A stretch of 49,956 nucleotides of DNA from an uncultured Prevotellaceae bacterium (GCA_902800595.1 CADCFA010000042.1:1-49956), one strand, 5' to 3'. Shown: positions 1-8,957, numbered from the stretch's first letter. Notes: generated from the letters alone by a model not told the origin. Made by a program: numbers and translations.

Positions 1-15
1 GGTACCACAAAATAT

Positions 16-53
16 AATAGCAGCTACAGTCCAATGTGATTGTAGCTGCTATT
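16..53. repeat. Perfect 13-bp inverted repeat (hairpin)
   Basis: Arms AATAGCAGCTACA and TGTAGCTGCTATT are exact complements around a 12-nt loop. It is probably a terminator for a gene outside the window, since no gene is visible from 1 to 203. Neither side has a long T tract, so the terminator role is uncertain. Confidence 0.5.
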
Positions 54-133
54 GTTATGGTATAGAGGTATTACGACCTGTGGTTTATCGAATGCTTACC
101 AAGAAATGAGTGCAAGCATCTGCCGAATCGAAA

Positions 134-174
134 AATCCCCACACCGGTTCTGCCTCCAGAACCGATGTGGGGAT
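134..174 (-). terminator. Rho-independent terminator after the CapD-like gene
   Basis: A long hairpin (arms AATCCCCACACCGGTTCTG and CAGAACCGATGTGGGGATT, 4-nt loop CCTC) is followed on the minus strand by TTTTTCG. It lies 30 bp beyond the stop codon of the minus-strand gene ending at 204, so it ends this polysaccharide transcript. Confidence 0.85.
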
Positions 175-203
175 TATGTTCACACTAACAGAGCTTACAT
201 CAC

Positions 204-1412
204 CTACATTTTCTGATCGAGATTTTTACCTTTCTCCTCGTGTTCGAAATTAGGTATGAACTCCTTGATAGCTTCAACGACCTGAGCCTTGGTGAAGTCT
301 TCTTTTGCGAATATACATTCCAGTTTATCAAAGAAGGCATTCACCTCTGCCATTTCGTGACGGGTTGTCTGTTCTACCACTCCAAGAGCTTGGAATCGCT
401 GCATATCTATCTTTTCACCAGGAACGTAGAATTCTTCGTAAGCTTTCTCGCCTGTGGTATCAGAACCGAAATAAACAGTGGGATATTTATTGTCATCCCA
501 ACCCAGTGCAGCAGCCTTGCGTTTGGCTTCACCGTCGCTGCTGCATGGATCTTTTTCAAGACCATTGGCAGCTACAAACTTATCGCAAATGCTACTAAAT
601 GTCAGCATCTGGTCTTCACCCAGTTTCGGGAAGAACACTTCACCACCCTTGCCAAGGATACAGGCCAGCATACATATCTGACCGCTCTCCTCAGGGGAGA
701 CGAAGTAACGTTTCACATCACTTGGGGCTGCTAGAGGCTGTTTCTTCTGGAGCCTGTGAATCCAGCCGTCAGGAAGGGAGCCGTTGCTGAAAGCCACATT
801 GGCAAAGCGGGCTGTTGTGACCTTGAAATACTTATTGTAAGCCATCACCAAGTCTTCCATGATGCGTTTCGAGGCACCCATGATATTTACAGGGTTTGCA
901 GCCTTATCGGTGGATACACAGAAGAAGTGTTTCGGCGGATACACCGTCAGCAAGTCCATCAACTTCTTGGCCTTGATATCGTTGTTTTCTATCAGAGCCT
1001 GCACACTATAACGGTCTTTCTCTGAGCGCACATGCTTGTGTGCAGAAAAGTTGGCTACGATATCGAAGCCCTTCTCTTCGCGGAAGATACGTTCAAAGAT
1101 TGGGTCTGCAAAGTTCAGCGTATAACAGCGGAATTCTTCGGGAACGCAAAGCCCGTAGGTGCTTCTAACGTCGCGTACTAGCTCTGCTAGACCATTCTCA
1201 TTAAGATCAACGACTACCACGCTCTTTGGCTCAAAACGTAACACTGCTTTGATGAAGCTGGAACCGATGGAACCTGCACCACCAATGACACAGACTTTCT
1301 TATCTTTAATCTCTTTTGATAGCGTTTCTTTGTTTGCCTCTATATCTGCTGCAAACATGCTGACAGGACGAAAAGTCACACTGTCAGCTATGAATTTATC
1401 TAGGTTGAACAT
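204..1412 (-). CDS. CapD-like nucleotide-sugar dehydratase/epimerase
   Basis: 402-residue short-chain dehydrogenase of the extended NAD(P)-dependent type, probably acting on a UDP-activated amino sugar for surface polysaccharide or protein glycosylation in the cytoplasm. The dinucleotide loop GGAGSIGSS is near residue 44. The active-site region reads STDKAANPVN then MGASKR, with Met replacing the usual Tyr of the YxxxK motif, which is typical of CapD/WbpM-type 4,6-dehydratases. There is no membrane domain, so it is the short soluble form. It is the last gene of the minus-strand run and is followed by a strong terminator. It looks intact and probably belongs with the wza-wzz-rfbC locus more than 20 kb upstream, from which the accessory DNA separates it. 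Exact substrate unknown. Confidence 0.85.
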   Translation of the reverse strand: MFNLDKFIADSVTFRPVSMFAADIEANKETLSKEIKDKKVCVIGGAGSIGSSFIKAVLRFEPKSVVVVDLNENGLAELVRDVRSTYGLCVPEEFRCYTLNFADPIFERIFREEKGFDIVANFSAHKHVRSEKDRYSVQALIENNDIKAKKLMDLLTVYPPKHFFCVSTDKAANPVNIMGASKRIMEDLVMAYNKYFKVTTARFANVAFSNGSLPDGWIHRLQKKQPLAAPSDVKRYFVSPEESGQICMLACILGKGGEVFFPKLGEDQMLTFSSICDKFVAANGLEKDPCSSDGEAKRKAAALGWDDNKYPTVYFGSDTTGEKAYEEFYVPGEKIDMQRFQALGVVEQTTRHEMAEVNAFFDKLECIFAKEDFTKAQVVEAIKEFIPNFEHEEKGKNLDQKM

Positions 1413-1446
1413 ATATGTTTACTTTAACACGAATATTACAAATTAT

Positions 1447-1675
1447 TCAAAGAAGTCTTCTCAAGTTAATTATTGTTTTGAAAAGTTCCTTGCCGATTTC
1501 ATTATGGATTTCTCTATTTATATCAGCCTTGTGAGCATCAAGGTCATTCTGAATCTCTTGTATTTGTCGAACGACAGCTAGCAAATGTCATGCATAGCTG
1601 TTTATTCATTACACTTATCACAAAAAATCCGACTGCCAACACTAGAAGATTAATTGTTACTATATGCCGTTTCAT
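1447..1675 (-). pseudogene. Small membrane/coiled-coil ORF, apparently frameshifted
   Basis: An ATG at 1675 opens a 43-codon frame (stop 1544-1546) that starts MKRHIVTINLLVLAVGFFVI, a single membrane segment. A second frame carries on from about 1570 to a stop at 1447-1449 and reads as a charged helix (QIQEIQNDLDAHKADINRE). Together they look like one membrane-anchored coiled-coil protein of about 70 residues broken by one indel. It lies 10 bp downstream of the VKHDR-family gene and would be the last cistron of that operon. The 43-residue form could also be the real product. Confidence 0.35.
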
Positions 1676-1685
1676 ACTTTCATAT

Positions 1686-2468
1686 TTATCCAAACGTGTA
1701 ATTCACAACTGGCTGCTGGTCCGTTTTTATATTTTCCCAAATGAATCCATACTGCTCTTCTTCAGGGAAATGAGGGGCTTTAATTGTGAATATTGGCGTT
1801 TCAACTATACCCTCATTAATATTAGTGGTTCCATATTCCTGAAAGCCAACATAAGACATACCTTCTCCATATTGTGCATGCATAATACATATCAGGCCTG
1901 CTAAGGCATTCATAAGATATTCAAGTTTTGCCTTTTTAAAATTACCATATCTATCATGTTTAACTTCATTATAAGCATCATACCATTTTAGTAATTCTCT
2001 TCTAGAAGGATTCCATTCAATAAACGGTCGAAATACATGACCTGTCTCCCATCGTTCAAAGGTTAGTCTGTATTCATTTAGCCTTGCTGCCCTAGATATT
2101 TTGAAGTAATCCTTGACACACCATTCATTTTCTGGTTTTGAATATCCATTCGCTTTCAGTATTCCCTTGCAGTTTGCCTCAAACTCTGCTGCTGTCCGCA
2201 ACAAGAGTTCATATATGCGGTGTGAGAAAACGCCAAGATTATCATCACTGGGTTCAATATAGTCATATAGAGTATTAAGGTCACGCAAAATCATGCGCGT
2301 GGCAGTGATGAGCGACTTTTTCTCCTCCTGATTAGCAAAGCAATCGTCGTAAAGGTAATCTAGCGTCGGTTTCGGCTCTGAATTATCATCAAATGAAATC
2401 ACACTATTACTCCAATCATAGTCCTTTACTGGTCTCCATATACGGTGGTAAGGTTTTGTAATTGGCAT
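1686..2468 (-). CDS. VKHDR-family protein of unknown function (HEPN-like helical)
   Basis: 260 residues from the ATG at 2468. The frame is open to a TTG at 2495, but that would overlap the upstream gene, so ATG is preferred. I recognise no named family. The protein is mainly helical and shares a clear pattern with the protein at 20073-20999: a helix ELLLRTAAEFEANCKGILKA followed by NGxxKP, then RP, then WYDAYNEVKHDR and a hydrophobic helix. The VKHDR motif sits where HEPN proteins carry Rx4-6H, so a HEPN-like fold is possible but unproven. It lies directly downstream of a DUF2971 gene and is probably co-transcribed with it. Two members of this family in one island suggest a shared role in separate defence-like modules. 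Confidence 0.6.
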   Translation of the reverse strand: MPITKPYHRIWRPVKDYDWSNSVISFDDNSEPKPTLDYLYDDCFANQEEKKSLITATRMILRDLNTLYDYIEPSDDNLGVFSHRIYELLLRTAAEFEANCKGILKANGYSKPENEWCVKDYFKISRAARLNEYRLTFERWETGHVFRPFIEWNPSRRELLKWYDAYNEVKHDRYGNFKKAKLEYLMNALAGLICIMHAQYGEGMSYVGFQEYGTTNINEGIVETPIFTIKAPHFPEEEQYGFIWENIKTDQQPVVNYTFG

Positions 2469-2484
2469 AATTCGTATCTTATCA

Positions 2485-3324
2485 CTATTTAACAAGTTTT
2501 CCAGACAGATTACTATCTACTATTTGGGCATTCGGAGCATATTGTTTGCATAAAGCCTTAACTATTATTTTCTGAGATGGCTCACATAATGGGCTCATTG
2601 TGACAACAAGATTCTCAAAGGCTTCTTCGTTGAGGTTCATATCATAATGAGAGAAACTCAATCCTTCATTATTTTTAATAGCCCGTATCTGGCGAATTTG
2701 CTCTGGAATATATTTATCTGTATTAAAGTAAGCTAAAGGATTCCCTGGTGCAAAGAAAACAACAAAGCGCGATTCTTCTTGGAAAGCCCACCTCTTGTTT
2801 TTATAACTTCCTACCTTATCCGTTTTGACCGTAATCCCCTCCGTCTTGGAATCTTCTGGAAATTCGACACATCCATCCGCATAAGGCGCTATATCGTCAA
2901 CATACTTTACTTTTCTAAAAAAATTACAACCATCATAATCTTCTACCAGTATAGGAGGCATGTAATCTGTTTGATTCCATCGCAATTTAGGATCTAACAA
3001 GTAATGGATTTCCTTACCTACATCTGATATCATATTATCATGCCCTTTGTATTCGTAGTCTGTGTACGTCCTAAATAGTCCGTCTTTCTTGAATGACAAT
3101 CTTACTCCCCATCTCCCTTTTGTATACATTTTCCACATGGGGATGCTTTCTTCCTTAACTTCAGTCCAACAAGAAACAAAAGTATATGGCCCCAAATTTA
3201 CTCCTTTGCAAATGAAATTACTCTCCTCTGGATCATCCACCTGATCAAGGCGAGTAAAGCGCAGAGTGTGATTCTCAAGAATCAGAGCAAGCACATCTAT
3301 ATTGGTATAATGATGAATTATCAT
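2485..3324 (-). CDS. DUF2971 family protein
   Basis: 279 residues. The N-terminus HHYTNIDVLALILENHTLRF followed by TRLDQVDDPEE is the signature of DUF2971: HYT, then a helix, then the segment LRFTRLDQVDDP. A cysteine-containing strand SCWTE and WAFQEESRF further on also fit. The family has no established biochemical role and is often found in accessory or defence regions. No signal peptide or membrane segment is seen, so it is cytoplasmic. It is the first gene of a probable operon with the VKHDR-family gene 16 bp downstream. No consensus TAnnTTTG promoter was seen in the 85 bp upstream. Confidence 0.75.
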   Translation of the reverse strand: MIIHHYTNIDVLALILENHTLRFTRLDQVDDPEESNFICKGVNLGPYTFVSCWTEVKEESIPMWKMYTKGRWGVRLSFKKDGLFRTYTDYEYKGHDNMISDVGKEIHYLLDPKLRWNQTDYMPPILVEDYDGCNFFRKVKYVDDIAPYADGCVEFPEDSKTEGITVKTDKVGSYKNKRWAFQEESRFVVFFAPGNPLAYFNTDKYIPEQIRQIRAIKNNEGLSFSHYDMNLNEEAFENLVVTMSPLCEPSQKIIVKALCKQYAPNAQIVDSNLSGKLVK

Positions 3325-3409
3325 GTGAGCAGGAAGTTGTTAATTCGAGCGTATTTTTCCTAAAGTTTTTGTTTACGGAAACGGCTAAGGTCGAGAAGCC
3401 TTTTAGGTA

Positions 3410-4156
3410 TCACTGTGAATTGGAGATTGCTTTCAAGTCGTCTAAAATATGGTTCAACTTAACATAAATATTATAACTACGATTTTCAAAAACCTCTTTC
3501 GACTTATTACAGATATCTTTAAACTGTTCTACCGTACTTAGGGAGGTATCCTCAAAATATACGGTATGACTCGTACCATATATATCGAGATAAGCAATTT
3601 CTACGAAATCGATTTTGTTACAATTGTATGAAACTTTTTCACCAGACTTACTCTGCATACAATCGTCTAAAAACGAAAGGTATGCCCAATAATTATATAA
3701 TGTTGTATCACAGGCAACAGTCCCTGTATGCCCAAACGAGCCTCCACAATTATTGTGATACCAAAGAACTGGAGCATAGACAGTTTTTCCGATTCTGGCT
3801 ACGGAATCATTTTTCTGTATCTCATCAATCTTATAAAAGGTATATGCTTTTACGTTACATATCTTACTTACCTCGTTTTTAATAATACTCACACTGAAAC
3901 ACTCTGTATCGGCACATCCATCATGATCATGGTCCAATAATCCTTTCTTTATTTCAAAAATAGGCTGCGCTTCTTTCATCTGCAGTTCCAATTGAACATC
4001 CACAATCTTCTTCTGTTCCATAGATACTTGACATGTGACAATACTCGTTATAAGGGTTGCAAGGGCTACAATAACGTTAACTTGTCTCTTCGCCCATCTA
4101 CATAATTTGTATAGTAACCCAAACAAATAAAATAATATATTTTTTAATGATTCCAT
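3410..4156 (-). CDS. Membrane-anchored hypothetical protein
   Basis: 248 residues from the ATG at 4156 (MESLKNILFYLFGLLYK). The longer frame would need a TTG at 4186. After a short basic stretch (KLCRWAKRQ) a single membrane segment (NVIVALATLITSIVT) is followed by a charged segment and a soluble domain containing a DHDHDGCADTEC loop that resembles a calcium or metal site. No family is recognised. It lies between the DUF2971 operon and the truncated pseB fragment and is low in GC like the rest of the island. It may be a stand-alone cargo gene. Confidence 0.6.
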   Translation of the reverse strand: MESLKNILFYLFGLLYKLCRWAKRQVNVIVALATLITSIVTCQVSMEQKKIVDVQLELQMKEAQPIFEIKKGLLDHDHDGCADTECFSVSIIKNEVSKICNVKAYTFYKIDEIQKNDSVARIGKTVYAPVLWYHNNCGGSFGHTGTVACDTTLYNYWAYLSFLDDCMQSKSGEKVSYNCNKIDFVEIAYLDIYGTSHTVYFEDTSLSTVEQFKDICNKSKEVFENRSYNIYVKLNHILDDLKAISNSQ

Positions 4157-4198
4157 CTGTAGGCAGCCAATTCTCAGACGAGTCAAGCACTTAACCGA

Positions 4199-4779
<581 letters not shown>

Positions 4780-4780
<1 letters not shown>

Positions 4781-4857
4781 CTTATTCGAGCTTGCGAGTC
4801 TTAAGAAAGGTATCATTTCCCCATTTCATACACAAGACGTCAAAATTGACTGTTTAT
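4780..4857 (-). mobile_element. IS66-type element end (remnant)
   Basis: This stretch closely matches 16910-16996, the 5' end of the mini-IS66. It shares the inner sequence CGCTTATTCGAGCTTGCGAG, a 15-codon open reading frame MKWxNDTFxKTRKLE (here G and L at the variable positions), and the terminal motif ACGTCAAAATTGAC (4837-4850) then TGTTTA. The rest of the element to the left is missing or unrecognisable. The stop codon of the metallo-beta-lactamase-fold gene lies only about 5 bp outside the end. Confidence 0.65.
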
Positions 4858-4861
4858 AAAT

Positions 4862-6019
4862 CTAATATACCAAAGATATAACTATTGGGCTGATATTTTC
4901 AGTCACATGAAAAATATCCTTCCAAATAGATTTTATTGATGTACTATTCAACAGAAATGTTTTATTTCCAACATCGTTTGTACCATAATTGCAGAACAAA
5001 GCGCACGATATGCAATCGCTCAATGTAACTATGTTTATATTATTGCTACTACCATGATGAGGTATCTGCATAAGTCCAATGCGATTAGTTTGCAATCTCA
5101 ACCGAGCAAGCAGATGAATGTATGCCTGATTGTATTTACCTTGTGAGTTACGCTTTAGTACTGTATCGCCAGTATAAAGACTACTGGCTACTACGGCTGT
5201 AGGATGGCATCTATTACACTCAACAAGATAGCCTTTCTGAATGTATTCGCCCGAGAGCTCATCAATAAACATATATTCCGTAAATGTTGGCATTGAAAGT
5301 ACAAGCAGCGAATTGACATTTATACTATATGTAGAGATAGTGCTATATATCTGGCGAAGCTCACGAATTTCATCCTCAGTCCAAGTTTCAGGATTATTTA
5401 ACTTAGCTTCGGACCAGTTTTTACTCGCTTTTATTTTAGCCCTAAAGTCATGGAACAGTTTAGCTTCATTAAACAGGTTATATGGAACATACTTCCATAT
5501 ATCAAAGGTGGACTTAATAATAGGCGTGCCACTGGGTATAACAGGATAAGGACTATCATTACTTGCATGGTCGCCATCTGCTAATGGTTTGTCCAAATCG
5601 AAGTCTTCTGGTTGCCCCTCCTCTTGGTAGCGAACAAGGATAGGCTTTATTCGTTTTTCTAACAACACCCGTATGACAGATGCAATGCCATCACGCTTAC
5701 TCCGCTTATATATATCCTTGTATTTATCATCGAAGAAGGGAAGAAATACATGCGTATTCTGTGTAATATATGGCTTTAAATGTTTTAATCCATTGATATG
5801 ATCTGAATCGAAATGGGATATAAACAGAACATCTATTATCGCTCTATTTTCATCTTCCTTTCTTCCAAGCGCCTTCTCTGCATAGTTTTGCACCAATGTT
5901 CCCTTGGCCGAGTCACCGCAGTCATAGACAGTTATGAAGGGGGAGTAGCCTTCATAATCAAGCGCCTCCACAAAAAAAGCCCCATGACCCACCGGATAAA
6001 AAGTTCTTGTATGTCGCAT
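4862..6019 (-). CDS. Metallo-beta-lactamase-fold hydrolase (ComEC-like MBL domain)
   Basis: 385 residues. The metal-binding signature is HFDSDH at 69-74 (the family HxHxDH, with Phe-Asp in the first positions). A TGD motif lies near 283-285, and PHHGSS near 320-325 is the C-terminal motif of ComEC/Rec2-like MBL proteins. It has no signal peptide or membrane segment, so it is a cytoplasmic hydrolase with a large insertion (about residues 150-235) between the two halves of the fold. Substrate unknown; relatives occur in defence gene clusters. The start codon is about 5 bp and the stop about 5 bp from IS66-type terminal motifs on either side, so the gene may be truncated at either end or have moved with the IS. 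Confidence 0.75.
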   Translation of the reverse strand: MRHTRTFYPVGHGAFFVEALDYEGYSPFITVYDCGDSAKGTLVQNYAEKALGRKEDENRAIIDVLFISHFDSDHINGLKHLKPYITQNTHVFLPFFDDKYKDIYKRSKRDGIASVIRVLLEKRIKPILVRYQEEGQPEDFDLDKPLADGDHASNDSPYPVIPSGTPIIKSTFDIWKYVPYNLFNEAKLFHDFRAKIKASKNWSEAKLNNPETWTEDEIRELRQIYSTISTYSINVNSLLVLSMPTFTEYMFIDELSGEYIQKGYLVECNRCHPTAVVASSLYTGDTVLKRNSQGKYNQAYIHLLARLRLQTNRIGLMQIPHHGSSNNINIVTLSDCISCALFCNYGTNDVGNKTFLLNSTSIKSIWKDIFHVTENISPIVISLVY

Positions 6020-6257
6020 AGTGGTTAGTTGTCAATTTTGACGTTTCTACTATCATATTCATATTGCTCATTTCATCACAAGACACCTTGCTCATCACGA
6101 ATTCACACAGGATAGCATTAATCGTCGCATCTATTATTGCATCACTATATCCAAAACACACTATTTTCACGAGCTCCATTGCCAGCTTTCTTGCCAATAT
6201 CACACCCGCTTTCTCCCAGAAGTGTTTCTGTAGCAATTGCAGTATCTTTGTTATCAC
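5958..6257 (-). CDS. Small overlapping ORF with GTG start
   Basis: 99 codons from a GTG at 6257 whose second to fourth bases are the TGA of the preceding 57-codon ORF. The first about 70 residues (helical, with LARKLAMELVKIVCFGYSDA) look protein-like. The last 20 codons overlap the start of the MBL-fold gene in another frame. Its middle contains the IS66-like motif at 6031-6045, so its natural C-terminus was probably replaced. No family recognised. Confidence 0.25.
   Translation of the reverse strand: MITKILQLLQKHFWEKAGVILARKLAMELVKIVCFGYSDAIIDATINAILCEFVMSKVSCDEMSNMNMIVETSKLTTNHYATYKNFLSGGSWGFFCGGA
6025..6045. mobile_element. Solo IS66-type terminal repeat
   Basis: The 14-bp sequence GTCAATTTTGACGT matches exactly the inner part of the mini-IS66 right end (16978-16996, reverse complement), preceded by a weaker GTTAGTT match to GTAAACT. 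The sequence on the inner side does not match IS66. It lies just upstream of the MBL-fold start codon. Coordinates may be off by 1 bp. Confidence 0.45.
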
Positions 6258-6427
6258 TCTCTACATAGTTTAAAACTCAGCATTATGTTCTTTACCCTTA
6301 TTTCGACGTCATTAGCGATTCCACAATAATAATCACTCCTATTAAAAGCCTCGCCTTTAACCGTCTTCTTTACCAAAACATCGAATAAAGAAATGATGTA
6401 TTTATCATCAGTTATAATTTTGCGCAT
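6254..6427 (-). CDS. 57-residue hypothetical protein
   Basis: ATG at 6427, stop TGA at 6254-6256. It begins MRKIITDDKYIISLFDVLVK and has no recognisable domain. It lies 23 bp after the end of the P-loop NTPase pseudogene, in the same orientation. Its stop overlaps the GTG of the next ORF (GTGA), so these two may be translationally coupled or may be pieces of one frameshifted gene. Confidence 0.35.
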   Translation of the reverse strand: MRKIITDDKYIISLFDVLVKKTVKGEAFNRSDYYCGIANDVEIRVKNIMLSFKLCRE

Positions 6428-6450
6428 ATAGAAATTCTAAAAAAAAGGAA

Positions 6451-6876
6451 TTAATATTCACCATTAATACGCCCTTCCAACATATCAACAACACGAGTAG
6501 CATATTTCTTGTTCAGAACTACTTGCATCGTTTCATCATCTGATTTGTCATTTTGGGCAAATATGACTTGATAGCCATCATTAGCCAGCGCTTATACAGT
6601 ATCAGTTGTATCTCCGTAAGACCGACAGGCGCATACAATAACATCACAGCCCAGTTCAACGAATTTCTTCAGAGAGTCAAATATACGAGAACTAGGATCT
6701 CCTTGACTCTCCAAACCAACCAAAACATCCCCAATCTGAATGGTTGCCATAATATCACCATAGTTAATATAGACATTTGTAGGATATTTGGCAGCAAGGA
6801 AATTGAATACCTCTCTGATAGAGGAAGTTTTCCCTTGCTCTTTAGAGCCTCTATTTGCTATTACTAGTTTCTGCAT
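6451..6876 (-). pseudogene. P-loop NTPase with an in-frame TAA stop
   Basis: The frame starts MQKLVIANRGSKEQGKTSS, with a Walker A motif (G10 to T17, GSKEQGKT) at the very N-terminus. It continues through a conserved-looking VGLESQGDPSSR segment and a strand DVIVCACRSYGDT, then meets TAA at 6592-6594. Directly after the stop the same frame reads ALANDGYQVIFAQNDKSDDE and ends at a TAA at 6451-6453. The protein is therefore a 141-codon ATPase split after residue 94, most simply by a TAT-to-TAA change. It overlaps the 3' end of the nuclease gene by 26 bp, so the two were co-translated. Recent inactivation, or less likely a read-through stop. Confidence 0.75.
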
Positions 6877-7456
6877 ATTGAATAAGTAAGTCTACGCCTG
6901 TTAAGAAAGAACTATTTGCTTCTTTCAACGCTTTCAGATTGATTTCATACTGATGGGGAAACCTGAGGAATTCTTTTGCCATACGTTTTACTCCTTCATG
7001 GCATAGATACGCAGGAGTATTTCTTCCCTTCAAGCCAAGAGATGGTATAGAGTCATCGAAAAGTTCTTGGTCTAAGTCAACACTAAAGAGTTCCTTAACT
7101 GCATCCTTGGATAACTGAATAAAATAGGGAATACGAACAACCTTATATCCTGACTTTTCATAATTTTCTGTATTTTGCAAATCTTTCAAAATAACATCAG
7201 GATTAGTGTAGTGTGGAAGGCCATCGAACTCAACAATCATCTTTAGAGACTCGCTACGGTAATCCGGCCGAGTGCCTAACTTCTTACCATCGAGTTCAAC
7301 ACCTCCCTTATCATGAATCCAGTCGTGAGTATTAGGGAATATGACCGACAGGTACTCATCTAACCCCGTCCGACAAACGCCTGTATCTTTATCAACACCG
7401 GCTTTCTCTGCATCCTCTTTCGTCTCACGAAGAAATCCCCATTGTTTAGATTCCAT
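6851..7456 (-). CDS. PD-(D/E)XK-like (VSR/DUF559-type) endonuclease
   Basis: 201 residues from the ATG at 7456; a TTG at 7471 is the only longer option. The core is a TRPDY strand (Asp65), then IVEFDGLPHY (Glu76, Asp78, His82) and, about 25 residues on, a strand GYKVVRIPYFI. This is the arrangement of DUF559/VSR-like nucleases (RPDF, then EFDGxxHY, then R-[IV]). The catalytic Lys is not obvious, as in other members of this group. It lies 23 bp downstream of rnlB and overlaps the P-loop NTPase gene. The context suggests it is an accessory effector of the RnlA/RnlB module or an adjacent restriction-like gene. Confidence 0.65.
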   Translation of the reverse strand: MESKQWGFLRETKEDAEKAGVDKDTGVCRTGLDEYLSVIFPNTHDWIHDKGGVELDGKKLGTRPDYRSESLKMIVEFDGLPHYTNPDVILKDLQNTENYEKSGYKVVRIPYFIQLSKDAVKELFSVDLDQELFDDSIPSLGLKGRNTPAYLCHEGVKRMAKEFLRFPHQYEINLKALKEANSSFLTGVDLLIQYAETSNSK

Positions 7457-7479
7457 TATCTTCGATTCCAATTTTGCTA

Positions 7480-7842
7480 TTATTTAAGTAAGTCTGATAG
7501 CATAGAAATATATCTAGCTTTCTGAGAAGATGACATCACACTTCTATGGATATACTTGCTATTGTGAACAAAGAACTGATTGGAAGCGTCATTGAGTTCT
7601 TTTGTTGCAATACATCGTGATATAGAACTATCATCAAATGAATGGTCCTTTACAACAATTTTATAAAATCGATTATTCAACCCATTTCTTAGCAAAAAAT
7701 CGATATAGACTCCTTTAACGCTAGAATCCAACCTAGAAATATCATGATGAAGGGACTGAATATAAGCACCTATTGATTCTACAGACAAAATTATCGCCAA
7801 ATAATTGTGGTCGTCAATCTTTATCAGCTCGTAGTTCTTCAT
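7480..7842 (-). CDS. rnlB: RnlB-family antitoxin
   Basis: 120 residues from the ATG at 7842 (the TTG at 7857 overlaps the rnlA stop). The start MKNYELIKIDDHNYLAIIL followed later by VYIDFLLRNGLNNRFYKI matches the RnlB antitoxin pattern: short beta-rich N-terminus, then a strand with LLxNGxxNRF. RnlB inhibits the RNase activity of RnlA and, in the E. coli system, its loss after T4 infection frees the toxin. The gene directly follows rnlA with an 8-bp gap, the usual order, so the pair is probably transcribed together. Confidence 0.75.
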   Translation of the reverse strand: MKNYELIKIDDHNYLAIILSVESIGAYIQSLHHDISRLDSSVKGVYIDFLLRNGLNNRFYKIVVKDHSFDDSSISRCIATKELNDASNQFFVHNSKYIHRSVMSSSQKARYISMLSDLLK

Positions 7843-7850
7843 TTTACTTA

Positions 7851-8891
7851 TTACCAATTATCCAATATATCATTCATTTTATCTATCGCATCTGTAATTA
7901 ATCCGATAGCTTCATCTTTATCTAACAAACGGGTTGTGACTAAAGTAGGATCAACATGGAATGTTGTATGCCTATTACTACAGTAAAATTCATAGCCATG
8001 AAGAAGAGCCGCTTTCAAAGCAGGCTTGCTATCAAATGTTGGAACCTGCCAAATGCCAGTTTTAGAAGGTTTGTCATATTTGAAGCATGTAAAATCGCTC
8101 TGAGTCGGTCTGTCCATTCTTATTCTTTTATATAAAAGGGCTTCAAGAGCTTTGAATATACCAAATGTCATTGCGCCATAATCAGGTAATATACAAGCAG
8201 AATTAGCTATTACAAAAGAAGTTTTAACTAGTGTTTCTATAACCGTTCCTGCAAAATGTTCTGGATGATGAAAATAATTACCTAACTTCTCTGAAAAAAT
8301 ATCTTCCTCAACACTACTTATCTTCAAGAAATCATCTTTTACTGAATCTGGTGCAGGTGACAGAAAATCGACCATAAAGGTTTGCATATACACAAACAAT
8401 GTGGATATCGCCCCCTGAATAAATAATGTATTATTACTAAAGAACTGCACATGCAACTCTGCCCCATACTGGTCAGTAATACTACAAAATGATTTCAAAT
8501 TAGTACTTGGTATAGGTTTTTCTTCTACGTTGATGTCTGGTTCTTTTTTTATTTCGTCAAGAAGTGCATTATACAGATTTTCATCTACGTCTACTATCTT
8601 CAGGCATTTTCGATCAGGCTGAGGTATTGTCAACTCAGATATCATATGCTGAACGCAATGATTACACACCTCATTTAACTCCGTATCTACACACTGCACA
8701 TCTAAAGACACCCTGCCTTTGGAGATATGGCAATTCACATAACCCTTCTGCGCATTTCTCTCAAACACAATCTGTTTCTTCAAATAAGGTTTTTTTTGAG
8801 CAATTTTTATGCTACTTGTTACGTCTTCGTAGTTCGCAGTAAACGTCTCAACAACCTTATCTATCCTTTCTATATTAAGCAGATGCTTCAT
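7851..8891 (-). CDS. rnlA: RnlA-family toxin (RNase LS type)
   Basis: 346 residues, close to the about 357 of E. coli RnlA. The N-terminal half (KIAQKKPYLKKQIVFERNAQ onwards) resembles the RnlA N-repeat domains. The C-terminal part is helical and contains SNRHTTFHVDP with Arg307 and His312 in an Rx4H arrangement, the HEPN RNase signature used by RnlA near its C-terminus. It would cleave mRNA when not blocked by RnlB, giving abortive defence against phage. It is the first gene of a minus-strand run with rnlB, a nuclease and a P-loop NTPase. No TAnnTTTG promoter is seen; just upstream are a REP palindrome and the decayed RAYT gene. Confidence 0.7.
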   Translation of the reverse strand: MKHLLNIERIDKVVETFTANYEDVTSSIKIAQKKPYLKKQIVFERNAQKGYVNCHISKGRVSLDVQCVDTELNEVCNHCVQHMISELTIPQPDRKCLKIVDVDENLYNALLDEIKKEPDINVEEKPIPSTNLKSFCSITDQYGAELHVQFFSNNTLFIQGAISTLFVYMQTFMVDFLSPAPDSVKDDFLKISSVEEDIFSEKLGNYFHHPEHFAGTVIETLVKTSFVIANSACILPDYGAMTFGIFKALEALLYKRIRMDRPTQSDFTCFKYDKPSKTGIWQVPTFDSKPALKAALLHGYEFYCSNRHTTFHVDPTLVTTRLLDKDEAIGLITDAIDKMNDILDNW

Positions 8892-8928
8892 ATCAAAACA
8901 TTAGTAAAGAATTATTCACTATTCAAAC

Positions 8929-8957
8929 GGAGATCAGGGGACGGTTCCTTGATCACC
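8929..8957 (-). repeat. REP-like imperfect palindrome next to the RAYT gene
   Basis: GGAGATCAGGGG, then 6 nt, then CCTTGATCACC: the outer parts pair to form a hairpin. It starts 1 bp after the stop codon of the RAYT pseudogene, the usual place for the REP substrate of such transposases. Confidence 0.65.
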
